DNA of 44,942 bases from JBEKJU01 sp050011095 (GTDB taxonomy: Bacteria; Desulfobacterota; Syntrophorhabdia; Syntrophorhabdales; WCHB1-27), in the NCBI GenBank assembly GCA_050011095.1, contig JBEKJU010000002.1, forward strand, positions 1-44,942, given 5' to 3'. Position numbers and translations under genes: made by a program. This document shows positions 7,799 through 14,655 of the stretch, one piece after another. Position 1 is the stretch's first letter, and every line of letters begins with the position of its first letter. Below the pieces are notes generated by a model. The model saw only the letters and a program-made list of their open reading frames with translations, had not been told where the DNA came from and did no database searches.

Positions 7799-7845
7799 GG
7801 CTAGCGTCGCCCCCTCGAATGGCGCAGCCATTGGCCTCTCACCCG
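7799..7845 (+). repeat. Dispersed hairpin repeat, copy A2 (left part only)
   Basis: Begins GGCTAGCGTCGCCCCCT and carries a different small hairpin, AATGGC-GCA-GCCATT (7818-7832). It stops before the conserved right-hand part and abuts the 3' end of glcD. Confidence 0.65.
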
Positions 7846-7846
7846 C

Positions 7847-9220
7847 CTATTTCGGAAAGATCTTCCCCGGATTGAGGATATTGTTCGGGTCGAAGAGCTG
7901 TTTGACCCGCTTCATCGTGGCCATCACCTCATCTGAGAGTTCCATGCCCAGATAGGGCGCCTTCGAGAGGCCGATGCCGTGCTCGCCCGACATGGTTCCG
8001 CCAAGGCGGAGGGCCTCGGAGAAAATCTCCTTCACCGCCTCTTCGGCGCTCGCCCGGTCCTTCGGCGTATCCTTGATCATAATGCTCACGTGAAAATTTC
8101 CGTCGCCTGCATGGCCGAAACTGAGGATCGGCACGCCGAACTTCTTCTCCATGCGCTCCAGGGAACGGATGAACGTGGGAATTTCCGAGCGGGGTACGAC
8201 GACATCCTCGGCTATTTTCACGGGATTCAGGTTGAATGTGGCCTGCGATAGCACCCTTCTGGCCTGCCACAGCCTGTCGGCCTCGACCGGGTCCTCCGTC
8301 AGATCGCAGCGGATTGCATGGTGCCTGCCCGCGATGGCCCGGACCTTCTCGGCCTGCGCAAGGGCCGATTCCCTGGTCCCATCGACCTCGATCAAAAGAA
8401 GGCCGCCCACGCCCCCGGGCAGGCCCATGGGCGATGCCTGCTCGCTGCACATGATCGACGATTTATCCATGAACTCCATGGTTGACGGCACGACCCTCTC
8501 CGCAATGATGGCGGAGACCGTCTGGGCCGCCTCCTCGACCTCGCTGAAAAGGGCGAGAATCGTCGCCTTTGCCTCGGGCAGGGGGATGAGCCTGAGGGTG
8601 ATCCTCGTGACGATGCCCAGGGTGCCTTCGCTCCCCACGAAAAGCCTCGTGAGGTCGTAGCCGACCACGCCCTTCATGGTTCTCACGCCCAGGTTCAGTA
8701 TCTCGCCCGTGGGCAGCACGACTTCCAGGCCGAGCACGTAGTCCCTTGTCACGCCGTATTTCAGTGAGTTGGGACCTCCTGCGCATTCCGCCACATTCCC
8801 CCCGATGCTCGAATATTTGTACGAGGCGGGATCGGGGGGGTAAAAGAGCCCCTTTTTCGCGACCTCTTCCTGGAGAAGAAAGGTGATGACGCCCGGCTCG
8901 ACCACGGCGACGAGGTTTGCCGTATCGATCTCCAGTATCCGGTTCATTCGCGTAAACGACAGGACGACCCCGCCGTTCACGGGCACCGAGCCCCCTGTCA
9001 GGCCTGTACCCTGGCCCCTAGGTATGACGGGGAAGAGATGCCTGTTCGCGAGGGTGAGTATGGCGGATACCTCCCCGGCGGATGAGGGAAAAACGACAAG
9101 GTCGGGAAGGTCGCCCTCCGTCCTTCCGTCATAGGAATAGCATTTACGCTCCTCCTCCGATGCCTTGACATTCCCCGGCCCGGTGATTGCCTCGATCTCC
9201 TTGATAATCTCGGAATCCAT
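7847..9220 (-). CDS. glcD: FAD-binding oxidoreductase, GlcD / D-lactate dehydrogenase type
   Basis: A flavoprotein of the FAD-linked oxidase type 4 family (glycolate oxidase subunit GlcD, D-lactate or D-2-hydroxyacid dehydrogenases), 457 aa. The PCMH-type FAD domain shows VVFPSSAGEVSAIL, VIPRGQGTGLTGGSVP and YSSIGGNVAECAGGPNSLKYG. The C-terminal FAD-oxidase domain shows ILSFGHAGDGNFHVSIM and GTMSGEHGIGLSKAPYL. I chose ATG 9220: AAGGAAAGGG lies about 8 bases upstream, and the family N-terminus fits. The longer open frame runs into repeat sequence. It likely oxidises a 2-hydroxyacid. GlcE and GlcF subunits are not adjacent, so substrate and electron acceptor remain open. Confidence 0.88.
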   Translation of the reverse strand: MDSEIIKEIEAITGPGNVKASEEERKCYSYDGRTEGDLPDLVVFPSSAGEVSAILTLANRHLFPVIPRGQGTGLTGGSVPVNGGVVLSFTRMNRILEIDTANLVAVVEPGVITFLLQEEVAKKGLFYPPDPASYKYSSIGGNVAECAGGPNSLKYGVTRDYVLGLEVVLPTGEILNLGVRTMKGVVGYDLTRLFVGSEGTLGIVTRITLRLIPLPEAKATILALFSEVEEAAQTVSAIIAERVVPSTMEFMDKSSIMCSEQASPMGLPGGVGGLLLIEVDGTRESALAQAEKVRAIAGRHHAIRCDLTEDPVEADRLWQARRVLSQATFNLNPVKIAEDVVVPRSEIPTFIRSLERMEKKFGVPILSFGHAGDGNFHVSIMIKDTPKDRASAEEAVKEIFSEALRLGGTMSGEHGIGLSKAPYLGMELSDEVMATMKRVKQLFDPNNILNPGKIFPK

Positions 9221-9247
9221 CGATCTTGCCCTTTCCTTCAATATATT

Positions 9248-9325
9248 GGGGCTAGCGTCGCCCCCTCCGTGAGCGAAGCTCACGGAGCCTCCCCTTCATA
9301 AAAAAGAAGGGGCGGAGGCGAAAAA
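9248..9325 (+). repeat. Dispersed hairpin repeat, copy B
   Basis: GGGGCTAGCGTCGCCCCC left end, then hairpin CTCCGTGAGC-GAA-GCTCACGGAG (9265-9287) and CCCCTTCATAAAAAAGAAGG right end with a GGCGGAGGCGAAAAA tail. It is nearly identical to copy A1. A further left-end fragment GGCTAGCGTC (9334-9343) follows, into which the 153 bp inverted-repeat element appears to be inserted. Confidence 0.85.
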
Positions 9326-9340
9326 GCCCCGTTGGCTAGC

Positions 9341-9493
9341 GTCTGATTGCATAAACAAAATCCACTTCCTGGCTTTCTCTCGTCATTCCGGCGAACGCCG
9401 GAATCCAGTGTTTTTAGGGTCTTGCGCACTGCCTGGACCCCGGCATCCGCCGGGGTGACGGATTTAATAAGTCAGTTATTTATGCAATCAGAC
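9341..9493. mobile_element. MITE-like element with 15 bp perfect terminal inverted repeats
   Basis: A 153 bp segment bounded by GTCTGATTGCATAAA (9341-9355) and its exact reverse complement (9479-9493). Both ends are flanked one base out by CTAG (9336-9339 and 9495-9498), a possible 4 bp target duplication. Inside are two facing REP-like palindromes: one begins CGTCATTCCGGCGAACGCCG (9381-9408), and CTGGACCCCGGCATCCGCCG (from 9433) leads into GGGTGACG. There is no coding capacity, so any movement would need a transposase supplied in trans. It lies eight bases from the ilvD stop codon and inside a fragment of the hairpin repeat. Confidence 0.7.
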
Positions 9494-9500
9494 ACTAGGC

Positions 9501-11180
9501 TCACTCGCCTGAGTCCCCGGCCGGCCGGAAGACGGCGCCGCTTGCCGCGCCGGTGACCATCGCCGCGTAGCGGGCCATGTATCCCTCCTTGATATGCGGT
9601 TCAGGCCTCGTCCATTCCTTGCGTCTCCTCGCGAGCTCCTCTTCCCCGACCAGGAGGTTGATCGCCTTTCCGTCGAGATCGATCTCGATCCGGTCGCCTT
9701 CCCTGACGAGGCCGATGGGACCCGCTTCGGCCGCCTCCGGTGACACATGGCCGATGCAGAGACCCCTTGTACCCCCTGAGAACCGTCCATCCGTGATGAG
9801 GGCGCACTCCAGGTCGAGGCCCTGCCCGCAGAGCACGCTGGTGGGCGTCAGCATCTCCCTCATGCCCGGACCGCCTTTCGGCCCTTCATACCGTACGACA
9901 ACCGCGTCCCCCGGCTTGACCTTTCCTTCCATTATGGCGGCCATCGTCTCTTCCTCGCTGTCGAAGACCCGCGCCGTGCCCGTGAACCTCCTCATGCTGT
10001 CCGCGACGCCGGCGACCTTGATGACCGCCCCGTCAGGCGCGAGGCTCCCCGTCAGCACCGCAAGACCGCCCCTCGGGTGATACGGCTCATCGACGGATCT
10101 GATGACCCCATGGTCTCGAACGCGCGCCTCCTCGATCAGCTCCGCCACCTTCCTCCCGCCCGCCGTGTCGCAGCGTGTGTCGATAAGTCCCTTTCTCGAC
10201 AGTTCCTTCATGATCGCGTAGACGCCGCCCGCCTCGTTCAGGTCTTCGAGGTGGTGGGGACCGGCCGGGCTCATGGAACAGATGTGGGGGGTCCTTTCCG
10301 ATATCTCGTCGAAAAGGGCGAGGGGCAGCCGGAGGCCCGCCTCGTGTGCGATTGCCGGCAGGTGGAGCGTGGTATTCGACGACCCTCCGAAGGCCATATC
10401 GACGGTAATGGCATTGGTGAACGCCTGGAGCGTCATGATGTCTCTCGCGGCAACGCCCCTCTCCACGAGGGAGACGATGGCCTTTCCCGCCACCTTTGCC
10501 AGCCTGATGCGGTCCGCATTGACCGCCGGAACGGTCCCATTGCCCGGAAGGGCTATGCCGAGGGCCTCGCTCAAGCAGTTCATCGAGTTTGCCGTGAACA
10601 TACCGGCGCACGAACCAGCCCCCGGACAGGCGCACCCAACGAGTTCCTCGAGTTCTTCCTCGCTCATGGCGCCGGCGGCCACCTTACCGACCCCCTCGAA
10701 AACGGAGATCAAATCGACCGCCCGTCCCCTGAACCGCCCGGCCAGCATGGGACCGCCGCTCACGAGCACGGCAGGGATGTTGACCCGGAGCGCGGCCATG
10801 AGCATGCCGGGGATGATCTTGTCGCAGTTCGGGATCAGCACAAGCCCGTCAAAGGGATAGGCTTTCGCCATGACCTCAACGGAATCGGCGATAAGCTCCC
10901 TCGACCCGAGGGAGTACTTCATGCCCTCATGGTTCATGGCGATGCCGTCGCAGATGCCGATGGTCGAAAATTCGAGAGGGGTACCCCCCGCGAGGCGCAC
11001 GCCGTCCTTTACCGCCTGGCCTATCCTGCCCAGATGAATATGGCCGGGGATAAGCTCCGAGGCCGAATTTGCGATACCGATAATCGGTCTCTCCAGCTCC
11101 TCGGGAAGCAGCCCGACGGCGCTGAAGAGCGTCCTGTGGGGCGCCTTTTCGATCCCCTTTTTCATCTTGTCCGATCTCAT
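9501..11180 (-). CDS. ilvD: Dihydroxy-acid dehydratase
   Basis: Dehydrates 2,3-dihydroxy-isovalerate and its homologue in valine, isoleucine and leucine synthesis, using an Fe-S cluster. Visible motifs are PIIGIANSASELIPGHIHL, CDGIAMNHEGMKYSLGSREL, IPNCDKIIPGML (cluster Cys), CACPGAGSCAGMFTANSMN (cluster Cys) and LITDGRFSGGTRGLCIGHVS. The early PCN cysteine of [2Fe-2S] members is replaced by SASELIPGH, as in the E. coli [4Fe-4S] type. I chose ATG 11180 (559 aa) because GGAAGGAGG lies four bases before it and the family N-terminus begins there. A longer frame upstream is translated repeat DNA. Confidence 0.95.
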   Translation of the reverse strand: MRSDKMKKGIEKAPHRTLFSAVGLLPEELERPIIGIANSASELIPGHIHLGRIGQAVKDGVRLAGGTPLEFSTIGICDGIAMNHEGMKYSLGSRELIADSVEVMAKAYPFDGLVLIPNCDKIIPGMLMAALRVNIPAVLVSGGPMLAGRFRGRAVDLISVFEGVGKVAAGAMSEEELEELVGCACPGAGSCAGMFTANSMNCLSEALGIALPGNGTVPAVNADRIRLAKVAGKAIVSLVERGVAARDIMTLQAFTNAITVDMAFGGSSNTTLHLPAIAHEAGLRLPLALFDEISERTPHICSMSPAGPHHLEDLNEAGGVYAIMKELSRKGLIDTRCDTAGGRKVAELIEEARVRDHGVIRSVDEPYHPRGGLAVLTGSLAPDGAVIKVAGVADSMRRFTGTARVFDSEEETMAAIMEGKVKPGDAVVVRYEGPKGGPGMREMLTPTSVLCGQGLDLECALITDGRFSGGTRGLCIGHVSPEAAEAGPIGLVREGDRIEIDLDGKAINLLVGEEELARRRKEWTRPEPHIKEGYMARYAAMVTGAASGAVFRPAGDSGE

Positions 11181-11207
11181 AGTGCCTCCTTCCGGCTGGC
11201 TATCATT

Positions 11208-11220
11208 GGGGCTCGCGTCG
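11208..11220 (+). repeat. Dispersed hairpin repeat, copy C1 (left-end fragment)
   Basis: Only GGGGCTCGCGTCG of the left end remains, directly upstream of the next copy. Confidence 0.5.
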
Positions 11221-11230
11221 CTGCAATTTA

Positions 11231-11328
11231 TGGGGGCTCGCGTCGCCCCCTTCATCGGCGCAGCCACGACCCACTTCGCGGGTACCCCGGCTTCCCCCTC
11301 ATAAAAAGGAAGGGGCGGAAGCGAAAAA
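11231..11328 (+). repeat. Dispersed hairpin repeat, copy C2
   Basis: Left end GGGGGCTCGCGTCGCCCCC, a longer middle containing CACGACCCACTTCGCGGGTA, and right end CCCCCTCATAAAAAGGAAGG with a GGCGGAAGCGAAAAA tail. The middle module is closely related to the one in copy D1 on the other strand near 40.7 kb. Confidence 0.75.
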
Positions 11329-11337
11329 CCACACCTG

Positions 11338-11395
11338 CTGGCTCGCGTCGCCGCCTCGGCCGGCGAAGCCGGTCGAGCCTCGCTGCCGGCCACCC
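11338..11395 (+). repeat. Dispersed hairpin repeat, copy C3 (partial)
   Basis: CTGGCTCGCGTCGCCGCCT left end with hairpin ACCGGCTTCGCCGG-like sequence (CCGGC-GAA-GCCGG, about 11360-11372). The conserved right part is missing. Confidence 0.6.
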
Positions 11396-11407
11396 GCCGG
11401 GAAATCT

Positions 11408-11413
11408 ATTATA
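11408..11413 (-). promoter_or_regulatory. Possible -10 box of an ilvD promoter
   Basis: A perfect TATAAT on the minus strand with no clear -35 (only a T-rich stretch). If used, the ilvD mRNA would have a leader of about 220 bases made of repeat copies C3, C2 and C1. Confidence 0.35.
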
Positions 11414-11581
11414 CGACAAAAGATGGCGCAAAAAAACAGATCGGGCGCCTGGAACCCCGGATGCACCCGCAAGGCGTTCCCTTCGGCTTCGGTGCTCACC
11501 CTCCACCGCAGGCGATGCGCGGCAGCCACCCATCCGCCCCGCCTTGCGGCACAACTCCCCTCCATCCCCGTCCAAAAAGGT

Positions 11582-11610
11582 TTGACCCCTATCAGGTCCT
11601 GTGATATTCT
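11582..11610 (+). promoter_or_regulatory. Promoter of eno
   Basis: -35 TTGACC (11582-11587), 17-base spacer, -10 TATTCT (11605-11610). This gives a leader of about 48 bases before the eno ATG at 11665. Confidence 0.6.
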
Positions 11611-11664
11611 CAATGATCGATTCAGCTTCGCTCATCCGACTACATTTCACCTTAGGAGGTTTCC

Positions 11665-12942
11665 ATGCCAACCATATACGAGATATTCGCGCGGGAAGTG
11701 CTCGACAGCAGGGGCAATCCGACAGTGGAAGCGGAGGTGGTGCTCGAAAGCGGCGTGATGGCAAGGGCTATCGTCCCCTCCGGCGCGTCGACGGGCGAGC
11801 GGGAGGCCCTCGAGCTGAGGGACGGGGACAAGGAAAGGTTCCAGGGCAAGGGCGTGCTCACGGCGGTCAAGAACGTGAACGAGATCATCGCGCCCAAGCT
11901 CGAAGGGCTCGATGTCACGGAGCAGGTCCTTATCGATGACACGATGATAGAGCTCGACGGGACGGAGAACAAGGGCAAGCTCGGGGCAAATGCGATCCTC
12001 GCTGTCTCGATGGCGGTCGCCAGGGCCGCAGCCGACTTCGAGGACCTGCCTCTGTACCGCTACCTGGGCGGGGTCGGGGCCCGTGAGCTGCCCGTGCCCA
12101 TGATGAATGTGATTAACGGCGGGGCCCATGCGCAGAACGCCCTCGACGTACAGGAATTCATGATCGTTCCTGTCGGCGCCGGGACCTTCGCGGAGGCCCT
12201 CAGGATGGGCGTCGAGGTCTTTCACGTGCTGAAGGGCGTCCTCAAGGAGAAGGGGCTTGCCTCCGGCGTGGGCGACGAGGGCGGCTTTGCGCCCCAGATA
12301 TCCTCGGCCAGGCAGGCAATCGACATGCTCATGCTCTCGATAGAGAAGGCCGGCTTCAAGCCGGGGGACGATGTCGCCCTCGCCCTCGACCCGGCGGCGA
12401 GCGAGTTTTACAGGGATGGCGCGTATCACCTTGAAGGAGGCGCGTTGACCCCGGAACAGATGGTGGCCTTCTACGAGTCGCTCGTCAACGACTATCCCAT
12501 CGTCTCCATCGAAGACGGGTTTTCCCAGAACGACTGGGAAGGGTGGAAGCTCTTCACGAAGCGATGCGCCTCAAGGATACAGATCGTGGCTGACGACATC
12601 TTTGTGACGAACCCCAAGATACTCAAGGAGGGCATCGGGCAGGGCATCGCCAATAGCGTGCTCATCAAGCTGAATCAGATCGGGACCGTGACCGAGACGC
12701 TGACCACCATCGAGATCGCGAAGCGGGCAGGCTACACGTGCGTGATCTCCCACAGATCGGGCGAGACCGAGGACGCCTTTATCGCCGACCTCGCCGTTGC
12801 CATGAACACCGGCCAGATCAAGACGGGCTCCGCGTCGAGAAGCGAGCGGATCGCCAAGTACAACCAGCTCCTCAGGATAGAGGAAGAGCTTGGCGATATG
12901 GCCATATTCGGCGGACGGGGGGTATTCTACAGCATCAAATGA
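11665..12942 (+). CDS. eno: Enolase (phosphopyruvate hydratase)
   Basis: Interconverts 2-phosphoglycerate and phosphoenolpyruvate in glycolysis and gluconeogenesis. The 425-residue protein shows the N-terminus IYEIFAREVLDSRGNPTVEA, the mobile-loop segment PSGASTGEREALELRD, GGAHAQNALDVQEFMI, Mg ligands in SIEDGFSQNDW and VADDIFVTN, and VISHRSGETED. A strong AGGAGGT (11654-11660) lies five bases before ATG. The stop overlaps the ATG of the LarA-like gene (ATGA), so the two are translationally coupled. With pckG and the carboxyltransferase in the window, a gluconeogenic role is plausible. Confidence 0.97.
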   Translation: MPTIYEIFAREVLDSRGNPTVEAEVVLESGVMARAIVPSGASTGEREALELRDGDKERFQGKGVLTAVKNVNEIIAPKLEGLDVTEQVLIDDTMIELDGTENKGKLGANAILAVSMAVARAAADFEDLPLYRYLGGVGARELPVPMMNVINGGAHAQNALDVQEFMIVPVGAGTFAEALRMGVEVFHVLKGVLKEKGLASGVGDEGGFAPQISSARQAIDMLMLSIEKAGFKPGDDVALALDPAASEFYRDGAYHLEGGALTPEQMVAFYESLVNDYPIVSIEDGFSQNDWEGWKLFTKRCASRIQIVADDIFVTNPKILKEGIGQGIANSVLIKLNQIGTVTETLTTIEIAKRAGYTCVISHRSGETEDAFIADLAVAMNTGQIKTGSASRSERIAKYNQLLRIEEELGDMAIFGGRGVFYSIK

Positions 12943-14195
12943 GGATCGACCTGAAATACGGAAGAGACGTCATACCCTTCGAGCCCCCCGGCGCGTGGAC
13001 CGTTTCCGTCGTCGATCACGGGAGGCCCGCCGCGCGCCCGTTCGAGGAGACCCTCCTCGCGGCGCTGGAGGCGCCCTACGATTCAGTACCTTTTGAGGAG
13101 TGGGTTGCCCGCAGGGACCTTCTCGTCATCGTCTCCGATGTTACGAGGTACACGGGGGCGGAAAAGCTTCTCCCCGAACTCATGGGGACGTTCCTTAAGA
13201 AGGCCCGCCGCGTCCGCGTCCTCTTTGCCCTCGGCAACCACCGGAAACAGACGGAGGCCGAGCAGAGGGCCCTCGTGTCCGATTCCGTCTATAAGGCCGT
13301 ACCGTGCGTCGATCACGACTGTTTCGACGAGCACGCCCTCTCCCCGATAGGTGTCACGCCGAGCGGGCTGGATGTGGCGCTTAACTCCCTTGTGCTCGAG
13401 GCGGACGCGACGCTCGTCACGGGGGCGATCAGCTTCCACTACCTCGCGGGCTTCGGGGGCGGCAGGAAATGCATCATACCTGGCATCGCCGCGTACCAGA
13501 CCATCCTCGACGCGCACAAAAGGGTCTTCAACAAGGATAAACCGGGCAAGCACGAACGCGCCCAGACGGGGATCCTCGAGGGAAACCCGATGCATGAGGC
13601 CATCATGGAGGGGATCGAACTCGTGAAGAAGCCCCTCTTCCTCATCAACACGATCTTCGATGACGAAAGGCGTCTTCTCAATATCTTCGCGGGGGATATC
13701 AAGACGTCGCACGAGGCGGGCTGCGCCTGGTACCACGCGCATTTCTCCACGACGGTCGCACAAAAGGCGGACGTGGCCGTGGTGAGCGTGGGCGGCTACC
13801 CCAAGGATATAGACTTCATCCAGAGCCACAAGGCGCTGGAGCACGCCCGGCACGCGGTAAAGGACGGGGGGACTATCATCCTCCTCGGAAAATGCGAGGA
13901 CGGCCTGGGGAACAGGTATTTCCTGCCCTGGTTCGACTACCCCTCGATCGAGGCGATGGAGCCCCGCGTGAAGGAGGCCGACAAGGTCTATGCCCAGACC
14001 GCCTATTCGACCCGCATGAAGGCCGAACGCTATCGCATCATGCTCGTGTCGGACCTTCCCGGGGACGAGGTGAGGAAGATGGGCATGGCGCCGCGGAGGA
14101 CGCTCGAAGAGGCCGTTGCGTCTCTTCCGCAGGGAAGGGAGATGCTTTGCCACATCATGCCGGAAGGGTCAAAAACGCTGGTAAGGCAGCAGTGA
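12939..14195 (+). CDS. LarA-like nickel-pincer racemase/epimerase (DUF2088)
   Basis: A 418-residue homologue of lactate racemase LarA. LarA uses the covalently bound nickel-pincer nucleotide cofactor to racemise or epimerise 2-hydroxyacids. Key residues are present with spacing matching Lactobacillus plantarum LarA: His101 (ALGNHRKQTEAE), His167 (GAISFHYLAGF), Lys177 (GGGRKCIIPG, the cofactor-linked lysine) and His193 (DAHKRV), each offset by seven from H108, H174, K184 and H200. The conserved ARTGxLEGNP-like segment appears as AQTGILEGNPMHE. larB, larC and larE, needed for cofactor synthesis, are not in the window. The substrate is unknown, since many homologues act on other hydroxyacids. 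It overlaps eno by four bases. Confidence 0.85.
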   Translation: MRIDLKYGRDVIPFEPPGAWTVSVVDHGRPAARPFEETLLAALEAPYDSVPFEEWVARRDLLVIVSDVTRYTGAEKLLPELMGTFLKKARRVRVLFALGNHRKQTEAEQRALVSDSVYKAVPCVDHDCFDEHALSPIGVTPSGLDVALNSLVLEADATLVTGAISFHYLAGFGGGRKCIIPGIAAYQTILDAHKRVFNKDKPGKHERAQTGILEGNPMHEAIMEGIELVKKPLFLINTIFDDERRLLNIFAGDIKTSHEAGCAWYHAHFSTTVAQKADVAVVSVGGYPKDIDFIQSHKALEHARHAVKDGGTIILLGKCEDGLGNRYFLPWFDYPSIEAMEPRVKEADKVYAQTAYSTRMKAERYRIMLVSDLPGDEVRKMGMAPRRTLEEAVASLPQGREMLCHIMPEGSKTLVRQQ

Positions 14196-14257
14196 AAGAT
14201 GCGTTCGGGTGAGCCTTTCGGCGAAAGGCAGCCCCATTTCGATAAAGGAGCCCAGAC

Positions 14258-14446
14258 ATGGAGTGTACGGTTGAAAAGAGCAGGGCGGCATGCACCTGCA
14301 CCTACGACTGCGAGAGAAGGGGAAAATGTTGCGACTGCGTCGCCTATCACAGGGGCATGAAGCAGTTGCCCGGCTGTTTCTTCTCAAAGGAAGGGGAAAG
14401 GACATACGACCGCTCGATCCGGAAATTTCTCGACGACAACCGATAG
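14258..14446 (+). CDS. Small cysteine-rich protein, DUF6485-like
   Basis: A 62-residue protein with the pattern CTCTYDCERRGKCCDCVAYH, six Cys within 17 residues, then LPGCFF and ERTYDRSI. This matches the small uncharacterised DUF6485 family common in anaerobes. The cysteines suggest metal or Fe-S binding, but that is inference. A good ribosome site AAAGGAG (14244-14250) lies seven bases before ATG. It follows the LarA-like gene by 62 bases and may be on the eno transcript. Confidence 0.75.
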   Translation: MECTVEKSRAACTCTYDCERRGKCCDCVAYHRGMKQLPGCFFSKEGERTYDRSIRKFLDDNR

Positions 14447-14655
14447 CCTTCTCCCATGGGCCGGATGTACGGATGATCCCATGCGCGGTTTATCGGAGTT
14501 TCCCTGGATTTTCCACCGGACGGGCGGCGGCTGTGGGGTCCCGCAGGATGGAAAGCCGGGAAAGTCCGATTAATTTCCTATTGTATGCAAGATCGAAATG
14601 ATGTAGAAGTATAAACTCAAGAGAAAAATTAAAAACGAGCAAAGGAGAGGTGTTT
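14447..14655. other. Intergenic region before the carboxyltransferase gene
   Basis: About 210 bases. AT content rises over the last 75 bases, and a TATAAA (14610-14615) could be a -10 box, but no -35 is correctly spaced. AAAGGAGAGG (14641-14650) is the ribosome site for the next gene. Confidence 0.35.

Larger units (their letters stand above)
11181..11664. other. Gene-free spacer between ilvD and eno, filled by repeats and promoters
   Basis: Nearly 500 bases. The left 215 hold three pieces of the dispersed hairpin repeat. Next comes a minus-strand -10 (11408-11413) that could drive ilvD. A GC-rich stretch follows with a widely spaced 10 bp inverted repeat CCGCAAGGCG (11467-11476 and 11540-11549). 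The last 85 bases hold the eno promoter and ribosome site. No convincing gene. Confidence 0.6.

Noticed and set aside
9221..9283. N-terminal extension of glcD
   Set aside because: It runs into hairpin repeat copy B. ATG 9220 has a good ribosome site.
11181..11393. A 71-residue N-terminal extension of ilvD in frame
   Set aside because: It is translated repeat DNA, and the perfect GGAAGGAGG plus the family N-terminus fix the start at 11180.
10077..11585. 502-residue open frame opposite ilvD
   Set aside because: Shadow of a GC-rich gene on the other strand; its sequence is low-complexity Arg/Pro/Asp-rich with no family features.
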